NCBI GenBank assembly: GCA_049794535.1
Contig: JBARCX010000132.1
Coordinates: 1 to 14,652, forward strand
Source: JBARCX01 sp049794535
GTDB taxonomy: Bacteria; Pseudomonadota; Gammaproteobacteria; Xanthomonadales; Rhodanobacteraceae
Length of the DNA: 14,652 bases
Reading direction: 5' to 3'
The notes under the pieces were generated by a model. The model saw only the letters and a list, made by a program, of their open reading frames with translations. It was not told the origin of the DNA and made no database searches. The translations under genes were made by a program, and so were the position numbers. The first letter of the stretch is position 1, and each line of letters opens with the position of its first letter. Shown piece after piece: positions 1-6,098 of the stretch.

Positions 1-1
1 G

Positions 2-310
2 CGTTTGCTGGTGCGCTTTAACGTAGGCACGCCACTAGACCTGATCAGCCTGCTCGACCGTGTTGAGCAGGCCTTGGGCACCCCTGTGCAAACTGCAGTA
101 AAGCGCGAGGATGAACAAGCCTTCGCGCTCGCCAACGGCGGCAACCTGATGTTCTGCGAAGACGCGGCACGACGGATTCAGCTGGCGCTCGATGCCGATA
201 AGAATATCGCCGATTTCCACGTGCGTTTGGAGCACCAGGAAAGCCTGCATCCGCATGATGCGGTGGCGTATGCCAGCAAGGGCGTGCCAGGCGGTTACGG
301 TTCGCCGTGA
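2..310 (+). CDS. 3' end of an unrecognised protein-coding gene (partial)
   Basis: The reading frame is open from the first base of the window to a TGA at 308-310, so this is probably the C-terminal part (about 103 residues) of a gene that begins upstream. A TTG at 5 could serve as a start, but the codon before it is also open and no ribosome binding site can be judged. The product is soluble-looking and mixed in charge. It contains the phrase FNVGTPLDLISLLDRVEQALG near its visible start and ends in a Gly/Pro-rich tail (GVPGGYGSP). I see no signal peptide, membrane segment or catalytic motif and do not recognise the family. It converges on the dihydroorotase gene, with a perfect inverted repeat between the two stop codons. 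Coding status rests on the open frame, the normal-looking composition and that downstream hairpin. Confidence 0.55.
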   Translation, partial: RLLVRFNVGTPLDLISLLDRVEQALGTPVQTAVKREDEQAFALANGGNLMFCEDAARRIQLALDADKNIADFHVRLEHQESLHPHDAVAYASKGVPGGYGSP

Positions 311-317
311 TGGTTTG

Positions 318-351
318 CTTGTCTCCCCGTCCGCTCGGTCGGGGAGACAAG
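318..351. terminator. Hairpin between convergent genes
   Basis: CTTGTCTCCCCG (318-329) and CGGGGAGACAAG (340-351) form a perfect 12-bp stem around a 10-base loop. It lies 7 bases after the stop of the left-hand gene and about 40 bases after the stop of the dihydroorotase gene on the other strand. No clear T-run follows on either strand, so it is not a textbook intrinsic terminator. The position between two converging genes still suggests a role in transcript ends. Confidence 0.55.
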
Positions 352-392
352 TCAGCGCTTCTGCGTGGTAGGGCTGGTGCTCAGCCCAAACC

Positions 393-1730
393 TTATCGGG
401 CGAAAGCCAGTCGTTGGCCGCGCACGCTGTCGTCGATCTTCGAGCCGTCCCACACCCGTTGACCGTTGACGAACGTAGCGATGATGGAGTTTGAGAACGT
501 GGTGCCTTCGAACGGCGACCAGCCGCACTTGGACAACACTTCCGCGCGGGTCACGGTGTGCGGTTTGCGCGGATCAACGAGCACGAGATCGGCTGCATAA
601 CCCTCACGCAGATAGCCGCGCTCCTTCACGTCGAAAAGTGTGGCCGGCGCATGGGTAACGGCTTCCACCACGCGCTCCAGCGTGAGCTTACCCTCAGTCA
701 CGCGTTGTAATGCGGCCTGTAGCGCGAACTGCACCAGTGGCAGGCCAGACGGGGCTTTGTCGTACTTCTCGGCCTTTTCTTCCAGCAGGTGCGGTGCATG
801 GTCCGTGGCCAGCACGTCGATGCGACCTTCAGCCAAGGCACGGGTGATCGCTTCGCGATCAGCGGCGGTCTTGATCGCCGGATTGCATTTGATCAGGAAG
901 CCAAGCCGCTCGTAGTCGGCATCGTCGAAATGCAGGAAATGTACGCAGGTCTCGGCGGTGATCTGCTTGCCCTTGATCGGGCCAGGCTGGAACAGTGCCA
1001 GTTCGTCAGCGGTGGAGATGTGCAGTACATGCAACCGCGTGCCGTGCTTTTGGGCCAGCGAGATGGCAAGCCGGGTCGACTTGATGCAGGCCTCGCGCGA
1101 GCGGATCAAGGGATGCTCCCAGGCAGGAATGTCTTCGCCGTACTTTTCACGCGCTTTGGCGTGCAGCGCGTCGATCATCGGCGTGTCTTCGCAATGCGTG
1201 ATGATCGGTGTGGGGCAGTCGCGGAAGATGCCGTCGAGGGTGTCGGGGTTGTCCACCAGCATGTTGCCGGTGGAGGCGCCCATGAACACTTTCACGCCGG
1301 GTGCAGCCTTGGGATCAAGTGCGCGAATCGCTTCGAGATTGTCGTTGCTGGCGCCCATGTAATAGGCGTAGTTCACGGCGGAAGTTTCGGCAGCGCGGGT
1401 GTATTTGGCTTCCAGCGTGTCGCGATCGAGCGCCGGCGGCCGGGTGTTGGGCATTTCCATGAAGCTGGTGATGCCGCCAGCGGCGCAGGCGCGCGATTCG
1501 TGCCAGGTATCGGCTTTATGGGTAAGGCCCGGCTCGCGGAAATGCACCTGGTCGTCGATCATCCCGGGCAGTAGCCACAGCCCGCTGGCGTCGATGACTT
1601 GCTCGCCAGGGCGGGCCGTCAGGCTACCGGCGATCGCCTCGATACGGCCTTGCTTCACGCGCAGGTCGGCATGGAAGCGACGGCCTTCGTTGACCAGTTC
1701 GGCGTTCTGAATCAGCCAATCAGTGGACAT
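393..1730 (-). CDS. pyrC: Dihydroorotase (class I-like, long form)
   Basis: Cyclises N-carbamoyl-L-aspartate to dihydroorotate in pyrimidine synthesis (cytosolic amidohydrolase). The 445-residue product has the amidohydrolase layout: an N-terminal beta segment, the metal site phrase DDQVHFREPG (residues 59-68), GVKVFMG with the usual carboxylated Lys at 147, THCED (His179), LHVLHIST (His237) and ATDHAPH (Asp310). It is about 100 residues longer than the E. coli-type PyrC. The usual HxH of the first metal site reads Gln61-Val-His63; from memory the same DDQVHFREPG phrase occurs in Bacteroidetes-type dihydroorotases, so it may be a subfamily trait. A longer frame starts at 1850, but ATG at 1730 fits the family N-terminus and follows a CGGAGA ribosome binding site. 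The upstream yidD stop codon lies 8-10 bases inside this gene, which suggests co-transcription and coupled translation. Confidence 0.93.
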   Translation of the reverse strand: MSTDWLIQNAELVNEGRRFHADLRVKQGRIEAIAGSLTARPGEQVIDASGLWLLPGMIDDQVHFREPGLTHKADTWHESRACAAGGITSFMEMPNTRPPALDRDTLEAKYTRAAETSAVNYAYYMGASNDNLEAIRALDPKAAPGVKVFMGASTGNMLVDNPDTLDGIFRDCPTPIITHCEDTPMIDALHAKAREKYGEDIPAWEHPLIRSREACIKSTRLAISLAQKHGTRLHVLHISTADELALFQPGPIKGKQITAETCVHFLHFDDADYERLGFLIKCNPAIKTAADREAITRALAEGRIDVLATDHAPHLLEEKAEKYDKAPSGLPLVQFALQAALQRVTEGKLTLERVVEAVTHAPATLFDVKERGYLREGYAADLVLVDPRKPHTVTRAEVLSKCGWSPFEGTTFSNSIIATFVNGQRVWDGSKIDDSVRGQRLAFAR

Positions 1731-1992
1731 GGTTTGAATCTCCGGTGTGACGGCAGCGAGGAAAGTGGAATTGTTCGGGTACCGGGTCTTCACCACCGGT
1801 ACACAATGGCTGGCAGCGCAGCAGGCGCCAGCCGGCGAGGGTACTGCCACGCCACGGACCGAAGCGTGTCACCGCAATCCGTGCATAATCGGAGCAGCTA
1901 GGGTGGAAGCGGCAGCGTTGTCCTAGTAGTGGACTGAGCCAGCGCTTGTAGTAGCCGAGCAAGAGCAGTATCAATTGGGTCACGGCATTCAT
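1720..1992 (-). CDS. yidD: YidD, membrane protein insertion efficiency factor
   Basis: A 90-residue YidD-family (UPF0161) protein, a small inner-membrane-associated factor thought to help YidC- and Sec-dependent membrane protein insertion. It shows an N-terminal amphipathic or hydrophobic stretch (residues 5-24, with YYKRWLSPLLG), then RCRFHPSCSDYA with Cys27 and Cys33, a Trp/Arg-rich middle, and C60-x3-C64 followed by GGEDPVP. All are family hallmarks, and the length is close to the 85 residues of E. coli YidD. An upstream in-frame ATG at 2064 would add 24 residues with no family similarity, so 1992 is chosen, although no strong ribosome binding site precedes it. The gene overlaps the start of the dihydroorotase gene by 11 bases. 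In many bacteria yidD lies in the rpmH-rnpA-yidD-yidC cluster; here it is elsewhere. Confidence 0.92.
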   Translation of the reverse strand: MNAVTQLILLLLGYYKRWLSPLLGQRCRFHPSCSDYARIAVTRFGPWRGSTLAGWRLLRCQPLCTGGEDPVPEQFHFPRCRHTGDSNHVH

Positions 1993-2046
1993 GCTGCCGA
2001 AACAGCTTGTGGTCTGTAGGGCCGCAAGTATTCCAGAAAGCTGTGG

Positions 2047-2076
2047 TTGCCGGGGGTGCAGCACATGGGCTATAAC
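2047..2076 (+). promoter_or_regulatory. Candidate promoter of dksA
   Basis: TTGCCG (2047-2052) and TATAAC (2071-2076) are spaced by 18 bases and match the sigma70 consensus at 4 of 6 and 5 of 6 positions. Transcription would start near 2083, about 27 bases before the dksA ATG. The bases after the -10 box (ACCCGGCCG) form a GC-rich discriminator, the type associated with negative control by ppGpp and DksA. Predicted from sequence only. Confidence 0.5.
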
Positions 2077-2095
2077 ACCCGGCCGCCACGGTCAA
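2069..2095 (-). promoter_or_regulatory. Candidate promoter of yidD-pyrC, overlapping the dksA -10 box
   Basis: On the minus strand TTGACC (2095-2090) and TATAGC (2074-2069) lie 15 bases apart, matching 5 of 6 and 4 of 6 consensus positions. The spacing is short, so this is a weak prediction. Its -10 box shares the CTATA core with the dksA -10 box on the opposite strand. Confidence 0.3.
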
Positions 2096-2109
2096 AATGG
2101 TGAAGGGAT

Positions 2110-3285
2110 ATGGCGAAAACGACACGTAGTTCGACCGCCGCCAAGTCGCAGAAAGGAAAAGCTGCGGTCAAAGCGAAAGACGTCAAACCCGGCAAGTCGA
2201 GCGTAGCCGCCAAAGGGGGGCGGACAGCTAAAAGCGCGGTGACCAAAGTCGCCGTGAAGAAGGCCGCACCGTCCCATAAACCCGCGGCAAAGAAGCCCGT
2301 CGCTAAGAAAGCTGTAGCGAAACCGGCCGTAGCAAAGCAGGCTGTCGCCAAGAAGCCCGCTCCGAAGAAGGTGGCCCAGCCGGCACCGAAGCCAGTACCG
2401 AAGAAGGTCGGCAGCACCAAGCCGGCAGCGAAGAAAGCCGCGCCTGCCAAGAAACCGGCAGCCAAACCTGCGGCAACCAAGCAAGCAGCAACTAAGCAGG
2501 CAGCAACTAAGCAGGTTGTAGTAAAGAAGGCCGCCAAGCCGGTGGCAGGAAAGGCAGCGGTATCGGCCAGCAAATCGGTGGCTAAGCCAGCTGTGAAGTC
2601 GGCGCCGCCCGTCAAAGCACCTGTGACCAAGCCGGTCGCCAAGGTTGCCGAGCCGGCCGCCAAACCCGTATCTCCGAAACCCGTCGCTGCGCCTATAGTA
2701 GGCAAGGTGGCGAGTGCGGTCGCTGTGGCGACTCCGCGTGTGGCCAAGGCCACCGCCCGCCATGCCTCTAACACGAAACAGAAGAATTCGCAGTCCTCGA
2801 TGAACAGTACCGCATCAAATATCGACAATGGCCTCACCAAGGAAGACGGGCGTTACGCTCTGCCTTCCACCACGAGCATCGATCTGCCCAAGGGTTATCG
2901 CCCCTCCAGTAAGGAGGAGTACATGAACCCGAAGCAGTTGGCCTATTTCCGCAACAAGCTACGCGATTGGCGTGATCAGCTTGTCGAGGAATCGCGCCAA
3001 ACGATGGAAAACCTGCGCGACGAAGTACGTGACGTCGGCGATGAGGCTGAGCGTGCCACACGCGAGACCGAAAACTCGCTGGAATTGCGTACCCGCGATC
3101 GCTATCGCAAGCTGATCTCGAAGATCGACAAGGCACTGCGCCGAATCGAAGACGGTCGCTACGGCTATTGCGAAGAAACCGACGAGGAGATTGGTGTGGA
3201 GCGTCTTGACGCTCGCCCCATTGCTACCTTGTCGCTGGATGCGCAGGAGCGTCGCGAGCATCTGCAGAAGCAGATGGGCGACTGA
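2110..3285 (+). CDS. dksA: DksA-family RNA polymerase-binding factor with a long histone H1-like N-terminal extension
   Basis: DksA inserts into the RNA polymerase secondary channel and, with ppGpp, adjusts transcription of rRNA and amino-acid genes. Of 391 residues, only about the last 150 correspond to E. coli DksA (151 residues). They contain YMNPKQLAYFRNKL (271-284), a coiled coil (about 277-345) with tip motif D311-E-A-E314-R-A316, SLELRTRDRYRKLI (323-336), and a C-terminal domain with YCEET (353-357) and LSLDAQE (374-380). Of the four zinc-finger cysteines only Cys354 remains, so zinc binding is unlikely. The E. coli tip motif is DxxDxA; here the second Asp is Glu. Residues 1-225 are almost entirely Lys, Ala, Pro and Val in short KPAA/AVAK-type repeats, resembling histone H1 tails or Pseudomonas AlgP, and would be disordered and strongly basic. 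The ATG at 2110 follows GAAGGG. A second ATG at 2923 has a perfect ribosome binding site. Transcription probably starts at 2083 and ends at the hairpin at 3311. Confidence 0.93.
   Translation: MAKTTRSSTAAKSQKGKAAVKAKDVKPGKSSVAAKGGRTAKSAVTKVAVKKAAPSHKPAAKKPVAKKAVAKPAVAKQAVAKKPAPKKVAQPAPKPVPKKVGSTKPAAKKAAPAKKPAAKPAATKQAATKQAATKQVVVKKAAKPVAGKAAVSASKSVAKPAVKSAPPVKAPVTKPVAKVAEPAAKPVSPKPVAAPIVGKVASAVAVATPRVAKATARHASNTKQKNSQSSMNSTASNIDNGLTKEDGRYALPSTTSIDLPKGYRPSSKEEYMNPKQLAYFRNKLRDWRDQLVEESRQTMENLRDEVRDVGDEAERATRETENSLELRTRDRYRKLISKIDKALRRIEDGRYGYCEETDEEIGVERLDARPIATLSLDAQERREHLQKQMGD
2470..2514 (+). repeat. Three tandem 15-bp units inside dksA
   Basis: Three adjacent 15-base copies, each encoding Ala-Ala-Thr-Lys-Gln, begin at 2470, 2485 and 2500. 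Copies two and three are identical (GCAGCAACTAAGCAG); the first differs at a few third positions. Flanking codons form looser five-residue periods such as AVAKP, AVAKQ and AVAKK, so the whole basic extension probably grew and shrinks by slippage or recombination, keeping frame. Confidence 0.8.
2910..2925 (+). promoter_or_regulatory. Perfect internal ribosome binding site and start codon in dksA
   Basis: TAAGGAGG (2910-2917) is fully complementary to the 16S rRNA 3' end and stands 5 bases before an in-frame ATG at 2923. Initiation there would give a 120-residue protein beginning MNPKQLAYF, that is, the DksA coiled coil and C-terminal domain without the basic extension. The bases also encode Ser-Lys-Glu-Glu-Tyr, and EEYM is conserved in E. 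coli DksA, so part of the match may come from protein constraint. Confidence 0.5.
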
Positions 3286-3310
3286 TCTCTTTCGTCATCT
3301 GTGATGAATA

Positions 3311-3346
3311 AAAGAAGCCCCGCCTGTGTGCGGGGCTTCTTTATTT
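3311..3346. terminator. Bidirectional intrinsic terminator between dksA and sufE
   Basis: AAAGAAGCCCCGC (3311-3323) and GCGGGGCTTCTTT (3330-3342) form a perfect 13-bp stem with a 6-base loop. T-rich sequence follows on both strands (CTTCTTTATTT on +, CTTCTTTTATT on -). It lies 25 bases after the dksA stop and 37 bases after the sufE stop, serving both convergent genes. Confidence 0.92.
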
Positions 3347-3383
3347 GCGTCGTACGACCTGAGTTCTTTGGCCTAACTGCCGA

Positions 3384-3812
3384 TTAGAGCGCTTGCGCAG
3401 CGTAGGCTTTGATGCGGGCCAGCATGGCGGCCAAGCCGTTGGAGCGGGTGGGCGAAAGGTGTTTGGCCAACCCGATCGACTGAATGAATTCGGGTTCAGT
3501 GGCCACAATCTCCGCTGCGGGACGGTCGGAGTACACGCGCAATACCAGGGCGATCAGGCCGGAGACGATGGCGGAGTCGCTGGTCGCGTCGAAATGCATC
3601 TTCGATGCATCGCCGCTGGGCACCAGCCATACCATCGACTGGCAACCGTGCACGCGATAATCCTCAGTCTTCCATTCGTCCTTGAACGGCGGCAGTTGCC
3701 GGCCCAGGTCGATCAGGTACTGGTAGCGCTCGGTCCAGTCGCCGAAGAAGGCGAACTCCTCAGCGATGTCTTGTTGCGCCTGTTGGGCGCTGGGTGTGGC
3801 GATGGTGTCCAT
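3384..3812 (-). CDS. sufE: SufE-family sulfur acceptor for cysteine desulfurase
   Basis: SufE proteins take persulfide sulfur from a SufS/CsdA-type cysteine desulfurase and pass it to Fe-S cluster assembly (cytosol). The 142-residue product matches SufE along its length: FGDWTERYQYLIDLGRQLP (22-41), the active-site loop VHGCQSMVW with Cys57, the SDSAIVSGLIALVL segment, and LAKHLSPTRSNGLAAM near the end. E. coli SufE has 138 residues. A longer frame begins at 3890, but its extra 26 residues look unrelated to the family, so ATG at 3812 is preferred. Neither start has a Shine-Dalgarno sequence; a GATAAT hexamer ends 6 bases before the ATG at 3812, compatible with leaderless transcription. It is not next to other suf or isc genes: cysS lies upstream on the same strand. 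SufE and CsdE cannot be told apart from this sequence alone. Confidence 0.92.
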   Translation of the reverse strand: MDTIATPSAQQAQQDIAEEFAFFGDWTERYQYLIDLGRQLPPFKDEWKTEDYRVHGCQSMVWLVPSGDASKMHFDATSDSAIVSGLIALVLRVYSDRPAAEIVATEPEFIQSIGLAKHLSPTRSNGLAAMLARIKAYAAQAL

Positions 3813-3897
3813 GCGCACATTATCGCGCAGTGCGCCTGAAGCAGACAGCACATCCGGGGATCGATAACGATCGGCCTGAAGTATGGGCATGGGATGG

Positions 3898-3932
3898 AAC
3901 TCGGCATTCCGGATTGACCGGAATGCCGAGTT
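3898..3932 (-). other. Perfect 15-bp stem-loop between cysS and sufE
   Basis: AACTCGGCATTCCGG (3898-3912) and CCGGAATGCCGAGTT (3918-3932) form an uninterrupted stem with a 5-base loop, starting 7 bases after the cysS stop. No T-run follows, so it may be an RNA stability or processing element, or a Rho-assisted end for cysS, rather than a simple intrinsic terminator. Confidence 0.7.
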
Positions 3933-3938
3933 GGAAGA

Positions 3939-5312
3939 TCAGTTCTTGACCACGCTCCAGCGGGAGCCCTGGGCACCATCCTCGATCACGACGCCCATCG
4001 CCGTCAGTTCATCGCGAATCGCATCGGCACGCTTAAAGTCACGTGTGGCGCGCGCGGTGCGGCGCTCCTCCAGCAAGGCATCGATGTGGGCGGCATCGAC
4101 GGCATGGCCACCCGCTTGCTTGAACCAGGTTTCCACATCTTGCTGCAACAGCCCCATGAGGGCACCGCCGCCCAGGAGTGCCGCCTTTGCCTCTGCAGTG
4201 CCATTTTGGCGTGCGACATCGGCAAGTACCGACAATTCCGCGAGTGCCTGCGGTGTGTTGAGGTCATCACATAGCGCAGCTTCAACGCGCTCAGGTACGG
4301 GGAGCTTGGCCGTATCGATGGCTATCCCGTCGAGGTCGCGCAGCACGCGGTACCAGCCGTCCAACGTACTGATAGCTTGTGCGATGGCGGCGTCAGACCA
4401 GTCCAGTGGCTGACGATAATGTCCGCGTAGCAGCAACAGGCGAAGTGCTTCGGGTGGATGCAGCTTCAGTAGCTCGTGTATCAACATCACGTTACCTAGC
4501 GACTTCGACATCTTGCGTCCGTCGAAGGTAAGCATGCCGTTGTGCATCCACCAGCGGGCGAACACCTTGCCGCCGTGTGCACAGGTGGACTGCGCGACTT
4601 CGTTCTCGTGGTGCGGGAACAACAGGTCGACGCCGCCTGCATGGATGTCGATGGTCTCGCCCAGGTGCGCCGCGCTCATCGCTGAGCATTCGATATGCCA
4701 ACCCGGGCGGCCGATGCCCCATGGACTACTCCAGCCGGGCAGTTCCGGCGTGGAGGGCTTCCACAGCACGAAGTCGGTGGGATTCTTCTTGTACGGCGCG
4801 ATTTCCACGCGAGCACCCGCGATGAGTTCCTCGGTGTCGCGACCGGAGAGGGCGCCGTAAGCCGGATAGGAGCCGACGTCGAACAGCACATGACCTTCCG
4901 CCGCATAGGCATGGCCACTGGCGATCAGGCTTTCGATCATCGTGATGATCTGGCCGATATGCGCGGTGGCATGCGGCTCGATATCGGGCGGTGCGATACC
5001 GAGACCCGCCATGTCCTCGCGGTAGGCCTGAGCAAACTTGCCGGTAATCGCGCTGATCTCGACACCCTGTTGCAGCGCGGCGGCGTTGATCTTGTCATCC
5101 ACGTCGGTGATGTTGCGCGCGTACACCACGTTCGGGTAATGCCTGCGCAACAGTCGAGCCAGCACGTCGAACACCACCGGGCCGCGTGCATTGCCGATAT
5201 GTACGTAGTTGTAGACCGTGGGGCCACACAGGTACATCGTCACTCGGTTTGGGTCGAGCGGAGCAAAAGGTTCGGTGCGTCGGGTCAGGCTGTTGTAGAG
5301 CGAAATCGGCAT
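3939..5312 (-). CDS. cysS: Cysteinyl-tRNA synthetase
   Basis: Charges tRNA-Cys with cysteine (class I aminoacyl-tRNA synthetase, cytosol). The product has 457 residues against 461 in E. coli. It carries LCGPTVYNYVHIGNARGPVV with the HIGH-type motif HIGN (38-41), the zinc ligands Cys29, Cys209 (WHIECS), His234 and Glu238 (LFPHHENE), and KMSKS at 267-271. A short helical C-terminal domain ends WSVVKN. The ATG at 5312 fits the family start, with only a weak purine stretch upstream. sufE follows 126 bases downstream on the same strand behind a hairpin; both relate to cysteine use, but a shared transcript is not shown. The divergent neighbour is the glycine-zipper gene. Nothing unusual in the catalytic residues. 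Confidence 0.97.
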   Translation of the reverse strand: MPISLYNSLTRRTEPFAPLDPNRVTMYLCGPTVYNYVHIGNARGPVVFDVLARLLRRHYPNVVYARNITDVDDKINAAALQQGVEISAITGKFAQAYREDMAGLGIAPPDIEPHATAHIGQIITMIESLIASGHAYAAEGHVLFDVGSYPAYGALSGRDTEELIAGARVEIAPYKKNPTDFVLWKPSTPELPGWSSPWGIGRPGWHIECSAMSAAHLGETIDIHAGGVDLLFPHHENEVAQSTCAHGGKVFARWWMHNGMLTFDGRKMSKSLGNVMLIHELLKLHPPEALRLLLLRGHYRQPLDWSDAAIAQAISTLDGWYRVLRDLDGIAIDTAKLPVPERVEAALCDDLNTPQALAELSVLADVARQNGTAEAKAALLGGGALMGLLQQDVETWFKQAGGHAVDAAHIDALLEERRTARATRDFKRADAIRDELTAMGVVIEDGAQGSRWSVVKN

Positions 5313-5505
5313 CGTCGGGTTGTCCGGAGCAGCAAGGTCGTGCGGGTGGCGTAATAACTAACCCCGCATCTTAACAAGGTGTAAGTGGCACCATACATGG
5401 ACGGTAAAGTTTGGGAATTCTAAGCACCTATTCAGTGTCTATTTGCTGCAATCACCTAAAAGCGCAAAGAAGCGCCTGCCTACATACCCCGAGTTGGAGG
5501 TCACA
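5313..5505. promoter_or_regulatory. Divergent intergenic region, cysS and glycine-zipper gene
   Basis: This AT-richer stretch must hold promoters for both directions. For cysS a weak pair is seen on the minus strand: TTGTTA (5377-5372) and TATTAC (5356-5351), only 15 bases apart. For the + gene no convincing sigma70 pair is seen; GGAATTC (5414-5420) followed 17 bases later by TCTAT loosely recalls an extracytoplasmic sigma-factor promoter. A strong ribosome binding site GGAGG (5496-5500) precedes the ATG at 5506. Confidence 0.3.
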
Positions 5506-6033
5506 ATGACCAAGTTGTTCGTTTCCGCGCTGGTAATGGCCCTGACAGCCACCACGGCTTTTGCGCAAAACGCGCCAGGGCCGGATGACGGCGGCCATTA
5601 CGGCTGGGCTGATGTCCTGCGCGTGGACCCTGTTTACACCGTTGCTCGTACCGAGGTGCCGCAGCAGCAGTGCTACGACCAGACGGTAGTGCAGCAGAAT
5701 CCCGGAAACACCACCGGCGGCACCATTCTGGGCGCCGTCGTGGGTGGCGTGCTGGGTAACACCATTGGCCGTGGTGGTGGTCGTGTGGCCGCTACGGCCA
5801 TTGGTGCCGTGGCAGGCGGCGCGGTCGGTGGCCAGATAGCGTCCAATAGCGGCAGCCAGACCGCGCAGACCGTGACCAACTGCCAGCAGGTGGGTACCAC
5901 GGTCAGCGAGCAGCGCCGGATCATGGGCTACGACGTGGAATACCGCTATCGCGGTGAGGTGTTCATGTCACGTCTCAATTACGACCCAGGCGAACGCCTG
6001 CGTGTCCGGGTCAACGTCACCCCGGCCGACTGA
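5506..6033 (+). CDS. Secreted glycine-zipper 2TM-domain envelope protein
   Basis: A 175-residue envelope protein of the glycine-zipper (17-kDa surface antigen/SlyB-like) group; exact function unknown. It starts with a signal peptide (MTKLFVSALVMALTATTAFA), cleaved probably after Ala20 before Gln-Asn. There is no lipobox cysteine, so it is not a lipoprotein as read. The middle holds two Gly-rich hydrophobic helices (GGTILGAVVGGVLGNTIG and ATAIGAVAGGAVGGQIAS) separated by a short Gly/Arg turn, the paired zipper that inserts in a membrane. Two cysteines flank the zipper (QQCYDQ and TNCQQV) and could form a disulfide in the periplasm. The C-terminus (GYDVEYRYRGEVFMSRLNYDPGERLRVRVNV) is a conserved tail of this group. 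A frame opens at TTG 5443, but ATG 5506 with GGAGG 5 bases upstream and the signal peptide is clearly the start. It stands alone, ending in its own terminator. Confidence 0.9.
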   Translation: MTKLFVSALVMALTATTAFAQNAPGPDDGGHYGWADVLRVDPVYTVARTEVPQQQCYDQTVVQQNPGNTTGGTILGAVVGGVLGNTIGRGGGRVAATAIGAVAGGAVGGQIASNSGSQTAQTVTNCQQVGTTVSEQRRIMGYDVEYRYRGEVFMSRLNYDPGERLRVRVNVTPAD

Positions 6034-6038
6034 AAACC

Positions 6039-6063
6039 ACCGCCGCCTTCGGGCGGCGGTTTG
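6039..6063 (+). terminator. Intrinsic terminator with UUCG tetraloop
   Basis: ACCGCCGCC (6039-6047) pairs with GGCGGCGGT (6052-6060) around a TTCG tetraloop, 5 bases after the stop of the glycine-zipper gene. Only a short T-run (TTT) follows, but the stem is very stable. Confidence 0.8.
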
Positions 6064-6098
6064 CTATGTGCGCCCTGTGATGGGCACCCCGCATAACC

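Noticed and set aside
789..1574. Plus-strand frame of 261 codons inside the dihydroorotase gene
   Set aside because: Antisense shadow of a conserved gene in high-GC DNA; no motif.
2070..2840. Minus-strand frames of 256 and 223 codons opposite the basic part of dksA
   Set aside because: They are complements of Lys/Ala repeats and read as Ala/Thr/Phe/Gly or Leu/Arg/Gly low complexity; no start signals or recognisable domain.
3813..3890. Longer SufE start at 3890
   Set aside because: The extra 26 residues do not fit the SufE family and there is no ribosome binding site.
5414..5442. Sigma-E-type promoter for the glycine-zipper gene (GGAATTC then TCTAT)
   Set aside because: Both boxes are partial matches and the spacing is uncertain; too weak to call as a feature of its own.
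5443..5505. Longer start (TTG 5443) for the glycine-zipper protein
   Set aside because: It would place 21 charged residues before a clean signal peptide; the ATG at 5506 has a strong GGAGG site.
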